From the NCBI RefSeq assembly GCF_902167145.1, contig NC_050100.1, forward strand, positions 216,312,081-216,376,080: a stretch of 64,000 bases of DNA. Direction: 5' to 3'. How positions within the stretch are numbered: the first letter of the stretch is position 1; each line of letters begins with the position of its first letter. The DNA comes from Zea mays (Eukaryota > Streptophyta > Magnoliopsida > Poales > Poaceae). Under the pieces are notes generated by a model. It did no database searches, was not told the DNA's origin, and saw only the letters and a program-made list of their open reading frames with translations. Both the position numbers and the translations under genes were made by a program. Positions 43,599 through 54,188 of this stretch are shown piece by piece.

Positions 43599-44919
43599 TG
43601 ATAGTCGCCTAGAGGGGGGGGGTGAATAGGGCGAAACTGAAATTTACAAATATAAACACAACTACAAGCCGGGTTAGCGTTAGAAATATAAACGAGTCCG
43701 CGAGAGAGGGCGCAAAACAAATCCCAAGCGAGTAAGCAAGTGAGACACGGAGATTTGTTTTACCGAGGTTCGGTTCTTGCAAACCTACTCCCCGTTGAGG
43801 AGGCCACAAAGGCCGGGTCTCTTTCAACCCTTCCCTCTCTCAAACGGTCCCTCGGACCGAGTGAGCTTCTTTTCTCAAATCAAAGCCGGGAACAAAACTT
43901 CCCCGCAAGGGCCACCACACAATTGGTGCCTCTTGCCTTGATTACAATGGAGTTGTGATCTCAAGAACAAGTGAGAAAGAAAAGAAGCAATCCAAGCGCA
44001 AGAGCTCAAATGAACACGGCAAATCACTCTCACTAGTCACTAGGGCTTTGTGTGGAATTGAAGAGGATTTGATCTCTTTGGTGTGTCTAGAATTGAATGC
44101 TAGAGCTCTTGTAGTAGTTGAGAAGTGGAAAACTTGGATGCAATGAATGGTGGGGTGGTTGGGGTATTTATAGCCCCAACCACCAAAAGTGGCCGTTGGA
44201 AGGCTGTCTGTTCGATGGCGCACCGGACAGTCCGGTGCACACCGGACAGTCCGGTGCCCCCTGCCACGTCATCACTGCCGTTGGATTATGACCGTTGGAG
44301 CTTCTGACTTGTGGGCCCGCCTGGGTGTCCGGTGCACACCGGACAGGTACTGTTTGATGTCCGGTGTGCCAGCATGGGCGATTCTGACTTCTGCGCGCGC
44401 AGAGCGCGCATTAAATGCGCGGCAGAGAGCCGTTGGCGCGGAGATGACCGTTGCTTCGGAGTCGCACCGGACAGTCCGGTGCACACCGGACAGTCCGGTG
44501 AATTATAGCGGACTAGCCGTTGGCGTTTTCCGAAGCTGGCGAGTTCCTGAGGCCGACCTCCCTTGGCGCACCGGACACTGTCCGGTGTACACCGGACAGT
44601 CCGGTGAATTATAGCCGAGTCGCCCTGGAAATTCCCGAAGGTGGCGAGTTTGAGTCTGAGTCCCCTGGTGCACCGGACAGGGACTGTTCACTGTCCGGTG
44701 GCACACCGGACAGTCCGGTGCGCCAGACCAGGGGTGCCTTCGGTTGCCCCTTTGCTCCTTTATTGAATCCAAAACTTGGTCTTTTTATTGGCTGAGGGTG
44801 AACCTTTTACACCTGTATAATCTACACACTTGGGCAAACTAGTTAGTCCAATTATTTGTGTTGGGCAATTCAACCACCAAAATTATTTAGGAACTAGGTG
44901 TAAGCCTAATTCCCTTTCA
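43599..44919 (-). repeat. 3' LTR of element B
   Basis: Minus-strand TATA box GGCTATAAATA at 44165-44175. The U3 side (44215-44720) holds about ten CACCGGACAGTCCGGTG-type palindromes or half-sites, several in back-to-back pairs joined by one short spacer. The G run near the R/U5 end has 9 Gs. Confidence 0.92.
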
Positions 44920-44935
44920 ATCTCCCCCTTTTTGG
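44920..44935 (-). promoter_or_regulatory. Polypurine tract of element B
   Basis: Minus strand CAAAAAGGGGGAGAT adjoins the 3' LTR. Further copies lie at about 45212, 45251, 45424 and 45544. The adjoining 40 bp or so is the same as beside the PPT of element A. Confidence 0.8.
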
Positions 44936-45738
44936 TGATTGATGCCAACACAAACCAAAGCAAATATAGAAGTGCATAATTGAACTAGTTTGCATAATAT
45001 GAGTGTAAAGGTTGCTTGGAGTTGAGCCAATATAAATACTTATAAGATATGCATGGATTGTTTCTTTCTTATATAACATTTTGGACCACTTTTGCACCAT
45101 ATGTTTTGTTTTTGCAAATTCTTTTGTAAATCCATTTCAAAGATCTTTTGCAAATAGTCAAAGGTAAATGAATAAGAGTTTGCAAAGCATTTTCAAGATT
45201 TGAAGTTTTCTCCCCCTGTTTCAAATGCTTTTCCTTTGTCTAAACAAAACTCCCCCTAAAGAAGATCCACCTCTTAGTGTTCAAGAGGGTTTTGATATAT
45301 CATTTTTGAAATACTACTTTCTTCCCCTTTTGAACACAGTAGGATACCAATTGATAAATACTTTTGGAAAACACTATTTGAAATTGGTGGTGGTGCGGTC
45401 CTTTTGCTTTGGGCTCTTACTTTCTCCCCCTTTGGCATGAATCGCCAAAAACGGAATCATTAGAGCCCATGAAATAATTTCTTCCCCTTTGGTCATAAAC
45501 AAATGAGTTAAGATTATACCAAAGATGAAGTCCTTTTGCTTGCTCCCCCAAAAATGGAGAGTGGCTTGGAGCGACGGCGAAGGATGAGTTACGGAGTGGA
45601 AGCCTTTGTCTTCGCCGAAGACTCCAATTCCCTTTCAATACACCTATGACTTGGTTTGAAATAGACTTGAAAAACACATCAGTCATAGCATATGAAAGAG
45701 ACATGATCAAAGGTACATTTATGAGCTATGTGTGCAAG

Positions 45739-48700
45739 CTAGCAAAAGAAATTTCTAGAATCAAGAATATTGAGCTCATGCCTAAGTCTGGTAAAAGATT
45801 GTTCATCAAGTGGCTTGGTAAAGATATCGGCTAATTGATCTTTCGTATTAATGTAAGAAATCTCGATATCTCCCTTTTGTTGGTGATCCCTAAGAAAATG
45901 ATACCGAATGGCTATGTGCTTGGTGCGGCTGTGCTCGACGGGATTGTCGGCCATTTTAATTGCACTCTCATTATCACATAGCAAAGGGACTTTGGTTAAT
46001 TTGTAACCATAGTCCCGCAGGGTTTGCCTCATCCAAAGCAATTGCGCGCAACAATGGCCTGCGGCAATGTATTCGGCTTCGGCGGTGGAAAGAGCGACCG
46101 AATTTTGCTTCTTTGAAGCCCAAGACACCAAGGATCTTCCCAAGAACTGGCAAGTCCCCGATGTGCTCTTTCTATTAATCTTACACCCTGCCCAATCGGC
46201 ATCCGAATAACCAATCAAATCAAAAGTGGATCCCCGAGGGTACCAAAGCCCAAACTTAGGTGTATAAGCCAAATATCTCAAGATTCGTTTTACGGCCGTA
46301 AGGTGTGATTCCTTAGGGTCGGATTGGAATCTTGCACACATGCAAACGGAAAGCATAATGTCCGGTCGAGATGCACACAAATAAAGCAATGAACCAATCA
46401 TCGACCGGTATACCTTTTGATCCACGGACTTACCTCCCGTGTCGAGGTCGAGATGCCCATTTGTTCCCATGGGAGTCTTGATGGGCTTGGCATCCTTCAT
46501 CCCAAACTTGTTTAGAATGTCTTGAGTGTACTTCGTTTGGCAAATGAAGGTGCCCTCTTGGAGTTGCTTGACTTGGAATCCTAGAAAATACTTCAACTCC
46601 CCCATCATCGACATCTCGAATTTCTGTGTCATGATCCTACTAAACTCTTCACATGTAGACTCGTTAGTAGACCCAAATATAATATCATCAACATAAATTT
46701 GGCATACGAACAAGTCATTCTCAAGAGTTTTAGTAAAGAGTGTAGGATCGGCCTTGCCGACTTTGAAACCATTAGCAATAAGGAAATCTCTTAGGCATTC
46801 ATACCATGCTCTTGGGGCTTGCTTGAGCCCATAAAGCGCCTTAGAGAGCCTATAAACATGGTTAGGGTACTCACTGTCTTCAAAGCCGGGAGGTTGCTCA
46901 ACATAGACTTCTTCCTTGATTGGTCCGTTGAGGAAGGCACTTTTCACGTCCATTTGATAAAGCTTAAAGCCATGGTAAGTAGCATAGGCTAATAATATGC
47001 GAATTGACTCAAGCCTAGCTACGGGTGCATAGGTTTCACCGAAATCCAAACCTTCGACTTGTGAATACCCTTTGGCCACGAGTCGAGCTTTGTTCCTTGT
47101 CACCACACCATGCTCATCTTGCTTGTTGCGGAAGACCCATTTGGTTCCTACAACATTTTGGTTAGGACGTGGAACTAAATGCCATACCTCGTTCCTTGTG
47201 AAATTGTTGAGCTCCTCTTGCATCGCCACCACCCAATCCGAATCTTGGAGAGCTTCCTCTACCCTGTGTGGCTCAATAGAGGAAACAAAAGAGTAATGTT
47301 CACAAAAATGAGCAACCCGAGATCTAGTAGTTACCCCCTTATGAATGTCGCCGAGGATGGTGTCGATGGGGTGATCTCGTTGGATTGCTTGGTGGACTCT
47401 TGGGTGTGGCGGCCTTTGCTCTTCATCCTCCTTGTCTTGATCAATTTCACCTCCCCCTTGATCATTGCCGTCATCTTGAGGTGGCTCATTTGCTTGATCT
47501 TCTACTTCATCAACTTGAGCTTCATTCTCATTTTGAGTTGGTGGAGATGCTAGCGTGGAGGAGGATGGTTGATCTTGTGTATGTGGAGGCTCTTCGGATT
47601 CCTTAGGACACACATCCCCAATGGACATGTTCCTTAGCGCTATGCATGGAGCCTGTTCTTCACCTATCTCATCAAGATCAACTTGCTCTTCTTGAGAGCC
47701 GTTAGTTTCATCAAACACAACGTCACATGAGACTTCAACTAGTCCAGTGGACTTGTTAAAGACCCTATATGCCCTTGTGTTTGAGTCATAACCAAGTAAA
47801 AAGCCTTCTACAGTTTTAGGAGCAAATTTAGATTTTCTACCTCTTTTAACAAGAATAAAGCATTTGCTACCAAAAACTCTAAAGTATGAAATGTTGGGCT
47901 TTTTACCGGTTAGGAGTTCATAGGATGTCTTCTTGAGGATTCGGTGAAGATATAACCGATTGATGGCGTAGCAGGCGGTGTTGACTGCTTCGGCCCAAAA
48001 CCGATCCGAAGTCTTGTATTCATCAAGCATGGTTCTTGCCATGTCCAATAGAGTTCTATTCTTCCTCTCCACTACACCATTTTGTTGTGGAGTGTAGGGA
48101 GAGGAGAACTCATGCTTGATGCCCTCCTCCTCAAGGAAGCCTTCGATTTGAGAGTTCTTGAACTCCGTCCCGTTGTCGCTTCTTATTTTCTTGATCCTTA
48201 AGCCGAACTCATTTTGAGCCCGTCTCAAGAATCCCTTTAAGGTCTCTTGGGTTTGAGATTTTTCCTGTAAAAAGAATACCCAAGTGAAGCGAGAATAATC
48301 ATCCACTATTACAAGACAATACTTACTCCCGCCGATGCTTATGTAAGCAATCGGGCCGAATAGATCCATGTGGAGTAGCTCAAGCGGCCTGTCGGTCGTC
48401 ATGATGTTCTTGTGTGGATGATGGGTGCCAACTTGCTTCCCGGCTTGACATGCGCTACAAATCCTGTCTTTCTCAAAATGAACATTGGTTAGTCCCAAAA
48501 TGTGTTCTCCCTTTAGAAGCTTGTGAAGATTCTTCATTCCAACATGGGCTAGTCGGCGGTGCCAGAGCCAACCCAAGTTAGTCTTAGCGACCAAGCAAGT
48601 GTCGAGTTCAGCTCTATTAAAATCTACCAAGTATAGCTGACCCTCTAACACTCCTTTAAATGCTATTGAATCATCACTTCTTCTAAAGACAGTAACACCT

Positions 48701-48981
48701 ACATCAGTAAATAGACAGTTGTAGCCCATTTGACATAATTGGGATACGGAAAGCAAATTGTAATCTAAAGAATCAACAAGAAAAACATTGGAAATAGAAT
48801 GGTCAGGAGATATAGCAATTTTACCAAGTCCTTTGACCAAACCTTGATTTCCATCCCCGAATGTGATTGCTCTTTGGGGATCTTGGTTTTTCTCATATGA
48901 GGAGAACATCCTTTTCTCCCCTGTCATGTGGTTTGTGCACCCGCTGTCGAGTATCCAACTTGAGCCCCCGGATGCATAAAC
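45739..48981 (-). CDS. Pol polyprotein of element B (protease, integrase, reverse transcriptase, RNase H)
   Basis: The frame is open from just after an in-frame TAG at 48982-48984 to TAG/TAA at 45739, about 1080 codons; the first ATG is 48927. Domains in order: aspartic protease with '[13 protein letters not shown]'; integrase zinc finger 'WHRRLAHVG..' with CSACQ; integrase core with Asp in 'LLHMDLFGP', Asp in 'RSDNGTEF', and '[13 protein letters not shown]'; reverse transcriptase '[12 protein letters not shown]', '[20 protein letters not shown]', 'YVDDIIFGS'; RNase H '[10 protein letters not shown]', '[10 protein letters not shown]', '[18 protein letters not shown]'. Starting at the ATG would cut away the protease catalytic Asp, so a fusion to Gag or another start upstream must be used. 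Gag ends in a different frame 14 bases before. No disabling mutation is seen. Confidence 0.92.
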   Translation of the reverse strand, partial: VYASGGSSWILDSGCTNHMTGEKRMFSSYEKNQDPQRAITFGDGNQGLVKGLGKIAISPDHSISNVFLVDSLDYNLLSVSQLCQMGYNCLFTDVGVTVFRRSDDSIAFKGVLEGQLYLVDFNRAELDTCLVAKTNLGWLWHRRLAHVGMKNLHKLLKGEHILGLTNVHFEKDRICSACQAGKQVGTHHPHKNIMTTDRPLELLHMDLFGPIAYISIGGSKYCLVIVDDYSRFTWVFFLQEKSQTQETLKGFLRRAQNEFGLRIKKIRSDNGTEFKNSQIEGFLEEEGIKHEFSSPYTPQQNGVVERKNRTLLDMARTMLDEYKTSDRFWAEAVNTACYAINRLYLHRILKKTSYELLTGKKPNISYFRVFGSKCFILVKRGRKSKFAPKTVEGFLLGYDSNTRAYRVFNKSTGLVEVSCDVVFDETNGSQEEQVDLDEIGEEQAPCIALRNMSIGDVCPKESEEPPHTQDQPSSSTLASPPTQNENEAQVDEVEDQANEPPQDDGNDQGGGEIDQDKEDEEQRPPHPRVHQAIQRDHPIDTILGDIHKGVTTRSRVAHFCEHYSFVSSIEPHRVEEALQDSDWVVAMQEELNNFTRNEVWHLVPRPNQNVVGTKWVFRNKQDEHGVVTRNKARLVAKGYSQVEGLDFGETYAPVARLESIRILLAYATYHGFKLYQMDVKSAFLNGPIKEEVYVEQPPGFEDSEYPNHVYRLSKALYGLKQAPRAWYECLRDFLIANGFKVGKADPTLFTKTLENDLFVCQIYVDDIIFGSTNESTCEEFSRIMTQKFEMSMMGELKYFLGFQVKQLQEGTFICQTKYTQDILNKFGMKDAKPIKTPMGTNGHLDLDTGGKSVDQKVYRSMIGSLLYLCASRPDIMLSVCMCARFQSDPKESHLTAVKRILRYLAYTPKFGLWYPRGSTFDLIGYSDADWAGCKINRKSTSGTCQFLGRSLVSWASKKQNSVALSTAEAEYIAAGHCCAQLLWMRQTLRDYGYKLTKVPLLCDNESAIKMADNPVEHSRTKHIAIRYHFLRDHQQKGDIEISYINTKDQLADIFTKPLDEQSFTRLRHELNILDSRNFFC

Positions 48982-48994
48982 CTACAAAACAAAT

Positions 48995-51691
48995 TTAGTT
49001 CTTGACTTTAGGTACCCAAACTGTTTTGGGTCCTTTGGCATTAGAAACAAGAACTTTGGGTACCCAAACACAAGTCTTGGAGCCCTTGTGTTTGCCCCCA
49101 ACAAACTTGGCAACGACCTTGCCGGATTTGTTAGTCAAAACATAGGATGCATCGAAAGTTTTAAATGAAATGCTATGTTCATTTGATGCATTAGGAATTT
49201 TCTTCTTAGGCAACTTAGCATGGGTTGGTTGCCTAGAACTAGATGTCTCACCCTTATACATATAAGCATGATTAGGGCCAGAGTGAGACTTCCTAGAATG
49301 AATTTTCCTAATTTTGCTCTCGGGATAACCGGCAGGGTATAAAATGTAACCCTCGTTATCCTGAGGCATGGGAGCCTTGCCCTTAACAAAATTTGACAAT
49401 CTTTTAGGAGGGGCACTAAGTTTAACATTGTCTCCCCTTTGGTAGCCAATGCCATCCTTAATGCCAGGGCGTCTCCCATTATACAGCATGCTACGAGCAA
49501 ATTTAAATTTCTCATTTTCTAAGTTGTGCTCGGCAATTTTAGCATCTAGTTTTGCTATATGATCATTTTGTTGTTTAATTAAAGCCATATGATCATGAAT
49601 AGCATTAATATCAACATCTTTACATCTAGTACAAATAGATACATGCTCAATGGTAGATGTAGAGAGTTTGCAAGATTTTAATTCTACAACCTTAGCTTGT
49701 AACATGTCATTCTTAGTTCTAAGGTCGGAAATGGTAGCATTGCAATCATCAAAATCTTTAGCCTTAGCAAGTAAATTTTCATTCTCAATTTTAAGGCTAG
49801 CAAGAGAAGCATTCAACTCATCAATCCTAGCAAGTAAATCAATATTATCATCTCTAGGATTTGAAGTTGAAACATTGCAAACATGTGAATTAACCTTAGC
49901 ATTTAAACTAGCATTTTCATTCCTAAGGTTGTCAATCATCTCACGGCAAGTGCTTAGCTCACTAGATAACTTTTCACATTTTTCAATTTCAAGAGCATAA
50001 GCCTTTTTAACCTTAACATGTTTCTTGTTTTCTTTAATTAGACAATCCTCTTGGGAATCCAAAAGGTCATCCTTTTCATGAATAGCACTAACTAATTCAT
50101 TTAATTTTTCCTTTTGAGCTATGTTAAGGTTGGCAAAAAGGGAACGCAAATTATCCTCCTCATCACTAGCATTATCATCACTAGAAGACTCATATTTAGT
50201 GGAGGAGTTAGATTTAACCTTCTTCTTTTTGCCGTCCTTTGCCATGAGGCACTTGTGGCCGACGTTGGGGAAGAGGAGTCCCTTGGTGACGGCGATGTTG
50301 GCGGCGTCCTCGTCGTCGGAGGAGTCGCTTGAGCTTTCGTCGGAGTCCCACTCCCGACAAACATGGGCATCACCGCCCTTCTTCTTGTAGTACCTCTTCT
50401 TCTCCTTTCGCCTCCCCTTCTTGTCGTCACCTCGGTCACTGTCACTAGATATAGGACATTTAGCAATAAAATGACCGGGCTTACCACACTTGTAGCAAAC
50501 CTTCTTGGAGCGGGATTTGTAATCCTTCCCCCTCCTTTGCTTGAGGATTTGGCGGAAGCTCTTGATGACGAGCGCCATTTCCTCATTGTCGAGCTTGGAG
50601 GCGTCTATTGGTTGTCGACTTGGTGTAGACTCCTCCTTCCTCTCCTCCGTTGCCTTGAATGCAACGGGTTGAGCTTCGGATGTGGTGGCATCATCAAGCT
50701 CGTTGATCTTCCTCGAGACTTCGATCATGCACTCAAAACTCACAAAATTCCCGATAACTTCCTCGGGGGTCATTTTAGTATATCTAGGATTACCACGGAT
50801 TAATTGAACTTGAGTAGGGTTAAGGAAAATAAGAGATCTTAGAATAACCTTAACCATCTCGTGGTCATCCCACTTTACGCTCCCGAGGTTGCGCACTTGA
50901 TTCACCAAGGTCTTGAGCCGGTTGTACATGTGTTGTGGCTCCTCCCCTTTGCGAAGCCGGAACCGACCAAGCTCCCCCTCGATCGTTTCCCGCTTGGTGA
51001 TCTTGGTGAGCTCGTCTCCTTCGTGCGCGGTTTTGAGCACATCCCAAATCTCCTTGGCGCTCTTCAACCCTTGTACTTTGTTATACTCCTCTCTACTTAG
51101 AGAGGCGAGGAGTATTGTTGTTTCTTGAGAGTTGAAGTGCTCGATTTGGGCCACCTCATCCTCATCATAGTCCTCATCCCCTACCGACGGTACCTGTGCA
51201 CCAAACTCAACAACATCCCATATACTTTTGTGGAGCGAGGTTAGATGAAATCGCATTAAATCGCTCCACCTAGCGTAATCTTCACCATCAAAAGTTGGTG
51301 GTTTGCCTAATGGGACGGAAAGTAAAGGTGTATGTTTGGAAATGCGAGCGTAGTGTAGGGGGATCTTACTATACTTCTTGCGCTCTTGGCGCTTAGAAGT
51401 GACGGAGGGCGCATCGGAGTCGGAGGTCGATGTTGATGAAGTGTCGGTCTCGTAGTAGACCACTTTCCTCATCCTCTTGTGCTTGTCGCCTTTCCGATGC
51501 GGCTTGTGGGATAAAGATTTTTCCTTCTTCTCTTTGTGGTGAGAAGAGGAAGACTTTTTCTCCTTCCGTTTGGAGGAGTCCTTCTTCTTCTCCTTCCTCT
51601 TGGTGCGGGACTCTTCCGATGAAGTGCTCCCGTGGCTTGTAGTGGGCTTATCGCCGGTCTCCATCTCCTTCTTGGCGTGATCTCCCGACAT
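48995..51691 (-). CDS. Gag polyprotein of element B
   Basis: 898 residues from ATG 51691 (a GTG precedes it). Very charged Lys/Ser-rich N terminus (to about residue 110), then the copia Gag core ('PPTFDGEDYARWSDLMRFHL', 'TSLHKSIWDVVEFG', 'EIWDVLKTAHEGDELTK'), one CCHC knuckle 'CYKCGKPGHFIAKC' near residue 405, an acidic zone, a long coiled-coil (about 540-720), and the tail with two 'VWVPKV' repeats. It is longer than most copia Gags because of the C-terminal extension typical of Sireviruses. Ends at TAA 48995-48997. Confidence 0.9.
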   Translation of the reverse strand: MSGDHAKKEMETGDKPTTSHGSTSSEESRTKRKEKKKDSSKRKEKKSSSSHHKEKKEKSLSHKPHRKGDKHKRMRKVVYYETDTSSTSTSDSDAPSVTSKRQERKKYSKIPLHYARISKHTPLLSVPLGKPPTFDGEDYARWSDLMRFHLTSLHKSIWDVVEFGAQVPSVGDEDYDEDEVAQIEHFNSQETTILLASLSREEYNKVQGLKSAKEIWDVLKTAHEGDELTKITKRETIEGELGRFRLRKGEEPQHMYNRLKTLVNQVRNLGSVKWDDHEMVKVILRSLIFLNPTQVQLIRGNPRYTKMTPEEVIGNFVSFECMIEVSRKINELDDATTSEAQPVAFKATEERKEESTPSRQPIDASKLDNEEMALVIKSFRQILKQRRGKDYKSRSKKVCYKCGKPGHFIAKCPISSDSDRGDDKKGRRKEKKRYYKKKGGDAHVCREWDSDESSSDSSDDEDAANIAVTKGLLFPNVGHKCLMAKDGKKKKVKSNSSTKYESSSDDNASDEEDNLRSLFANLNIAQKEKLNELVSAIHEKDDLLDSQEDCLIKENKKHVKVKKAYALEIEKCEKLSSELSTCREMIDNLRNENASLNAKVNSHVCNVSTSNPRDDNIDLLARIDELNASLASLKIENENLLAKAKDFDDCNATISDLRTKNDMLQAKVVELKSCKLSTSTIEHVSICTRCKDVDINAIHDHMALIKQQNDHIAKLDAKIAEHNLENEKFKFARSMLYNGRRPGIKDGIGYQRGDNVKLSAPPKRLSNFVKGKAPMPQDNEGYILYPAGYPESKIRKIHSRKSHSGPNHAYMYKGETSSSRQPTHAKLPKKKIPNASNEHSISFKTFDASYVLTNKSGKVVAKFVGGKHKGSKTCVWVPKVLVSNAKGPKTVWVPKVKN

Positions 51692-51718
51692 CACTTCGAG
51701 CGGTTAGGCTCTAATGAA

Positions 51719-51739
51719 GCACCGGGTTCTGATACCAAT
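51719..51739 (-). promoter_or_regulatory. Primer-binding site of element B
   Basis: The minus strand after the 5' LTR reads ATTGGTATCAGAACCCGGTG, complementary in type to initiator tRNA-Met. The gag ATG follows 28 bases on. Confidence 0.85.
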
Positions 51740-53062
51740 TGATAGTCGCCTAGAGGGGGGGGGGGTGAATAGGGCGAAACTGAAATTTACAAATATAAAC
51801 ACAACTACAAGCCGGGTTAGCGTTAGAAATATAAACGAGTCCGCGAGAGAGGGCGCAAAACAAATCCCAAGCGAGTAAGCAAGTGAGACACGGAGATTTG
51901 TTTTACCGAGGTTCGGTTCTTGCAAACCTACTCCCCGTTGAGGAGGCCACAAAGGCCGGGTCTCTTTCAACCCTTCCCTCTCTCAAACGGTCCCTCGGAC
52001 CGAGTGAGCTTCTTTTCTCAAATCAAAGCCGGGAACAAAACTTCCCCGCAAGGGCCACCACACAATTGGTGCCTCTTGCCTTGATTACAATGGAGTTGTG
52101 ATCTCAAGAACAAGTGAGAAAGAAAAGAAGCAATCCAAGCGCAAGAGCTCAAATGAACACGGCAAATCACTCTCACTAGTCACTAGGGCTTTGTGTGGAA
52201 TTGAAGAGGATTTGATCTCTTTGGTGTGTCTAGAATTGAATGCTAGAGCTCTTGTAGTAGTTGAGAAGTGGAAAACTTGGATGCAATGAATGGTGGGGTG
52301 GTTGGGGTATTTATAGCCCCAACCACCAAAAGTGGCCGTTGGAAGGCTGTCTGTTCGATGGCGCACCGGACAGTCCGGTGCACACCGGACAGTCCAGTGC
52401 CCCCTGCCACGTCATCACTGCCGTTGGATTCTGACCGTTGGAGCTTCTGACTTGTGGGCCCGCCTGGGTGTCCGGTGCACACCGGACAGGTACTGTTTGA
52501 TGTCCGGTGTGCCAGCATGGGCGATTCTGACTTCTGCGCGCGCAGAGCGCGCATTAAATGCGCGGCAGAGAGCCGTTGGCGCGGAGATGACCGTTGCTTC
52601 GGAGTCGCACCGGACAGTCCGGTGCACACCGGACAGTCCGGTGAATTATAGCGGACTAGCCGTTGGCGTTTTCCGAAGCTGGCGAGTTCCTGAGGCCGAC
52701 CTCCCTTGGCGCACCGGACACTGTCCGGTGTACACCGGACAGTCCGGTGAATTATAGCCGAGTCGCCCTGGAAATTCCCGAAGGTGGCGAGTTTGAGTCT
52801 GAGTCCCCTGGTGCACCGGACAGGGACTGTTCACTATCCGGTGGCACACCGGACAGTCCGGTGCGCCAGACCAGGGGTGCCTTCGGTTGCCCCTTTGCTC
52901 CTTTATTGAATCCAAAACTTGGTCTTTTTATTGGCTGAGGGTGAACCTTTTACACCTGTATAATCTACACACTTGGGCAAACTAGTTAGTCCAATTATTT
53001 GTGTTGGGCAATTCAACCACCAAAATTATTTAGGAACTAGGTGTAAGCCTAATTCCCTTTCA
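51740..53062 (-). repeat. 5' LTR of element B
   Basis: Same as the 3' LTR except two extra Gs in the G run (11 instead of 9) and single changes near 52395, 52431 and 52836. TATA on the minus strand at about 52307-52318. Confidence 0.92.
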
Positions 53063-53067
53063 ATTTG

Positions 53068-54183
53068 TTTTACCGAGGTTCGGCCCTCGAAGGCCTAGTC
53101 CCCGTTGAGGAGTCCACTTAAGGACGGGTCTTTTTCAACCCTTTCCCTCTCTCCCCCGATCACACAAGGATCGGGGAGCTCTTCTTCTTCTCAAGGATCA
53201 CTCTCGATCCCACAAGGACCACCACAATCTTTGGTGTCTCTTGCTAGCTTTTACAAGCCTCCAAAACTTTGGAGGAAGTTCAATGGGAGTCAAAACTCCA
53301 CGCGCAAATGAACACAAAGATGAAGCACACACTATCTCTCGATGAATCTCACAAGGCACTAGTGCTAAACTCAAATGAGTAGCTCTCTTTTGCTTGCTCT
53401 CTCTTTTGTGGCACTTGTGTTGGTTGTAGTGGTCTAAATCTTGTGTATAGGATGGATCAATGAATATATGTGGTTGGGAGGGCTTGAGTATGTCAACTAG
53501 ATGACTTGGAATGTTGCTTGGGCTCCCACTACATGAAGTGGACGGTTGGAGTGGTATTTATAGCCCTCAACCACCCATATAGCCGTTGGGGCGTATCTGC
53601 CAGAAATTGCACTGGCGGACGGTCCGCGGCTAGGGCCCGGACGGTCCGCGACCCTCCAACGGTCGATTCTGACATCTTCAACGGATACTTCTGACAGATC
53701 AACGGTTAGATCAACGGCTATCTGCCTCGGTGACACCACGCGGACGGTCCGCCCTTGGTCCCGGACGGTCCGCGCCAGCTATATAATTCCTTTTGATCAA
53801 CTTATCACCTTCGGGTTGAACCAGGTCTTCACCTGCGGACTGTCCGCGAATTATAGCCGGACGGTCCGCGCGTTGTAGCTGGACGGTCCGCGGTTTAGTC
53901 GGACTGTCCCTGATTTGTAGTTCCTGGTCGAAGTCAACTCGGTGTCGCGGACTGTCCGCCGCAAGGGCCCGGACGGTCCGCACATAGTCTGTTTTTCCAA
54001 AAAGCTTCTCCTGTCCGGAATAATCTACGGTATTCCGGACAGTCGATTTAGTATAGTTGTAGATGAACCTTTGGCACCTGTAGAGCATATAATCTAGAAC
54101 AAACTAGTTAGTCCAATTATTTGTGTTGGGCAATTCAACCACCAAAATCATTTAGGAAAAGGTTTGAGCCTATTTCCCTTTCA
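53068..54183 (-). repeat. 5' LTR of element A, U3-side portion
   Basis: Continues the interrupted LTR and matches 36563-37678 with about seven substitutions, most of them in the palindrome array. Confidence 0.9.
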
Positions 54184-54188
54184 CTCTC

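Larger units (their letters stand above)
43599..53062 (-). mobile_element. LTR retrotransposon B: complete copia (Sirevirus-like) element nested in A
   Basis: A 9464-bp element with LTRs 43599-44919 (1321 bp) and 51740-53062 (1323 bp), TG..CA ends and a perfect 5-bp target duplication ATTTG at 43594-43598 and 53063-53067. Minus-strand order: 5' LTR, primer-binding site (51719-51739), gag (48995-51691), pol (45739-48981), multi-PPT region, 3' LTR. By eye the LTRs differ by three substitutions plus two Gs in a G run, so the insertion is very recent. All enzyme motifs are present, so it may be autonomous. It belongs with maize Sireviruses such as Opie, Ji and Giepum; I cannot fix the family. Confidence 0.95.
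36180..54183 (-). mobile_element. LTR retrotransposon A: gag-only copia (Sirevirus-like) element, interrupted by B
   Basis: LTRs of 1499 bp (36180-37678, and 43216-43598 plus 53068-54183) begin TG and end CA and are flanked by CTCTC at 36175-36179 and 54184-54188. Without element B and its duplication the element is 8535 bp. Transcription runs on the minus strand: 5' LTR at the right, primer-binding site at 43195-43215, one gag frame (41292-43166), then about 3.6 kb without pol, a polypurine tract at 37679-37694, and the 3' LTR. By eye the two LTRs differ at about seven positions. All ends are intact, so loss of pol is not due to truncation from outside. It is non-autonomous. Confidence 0.9.

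Noticed and set aside
44189..44795. Frames in element B LTRs with repeated Arg-Thr-Val-Arg-Cys-Thr-Pro phrases
   Set aside because: Translations of the palindrome array in the LTR, present twice because the LTR is duplicated.
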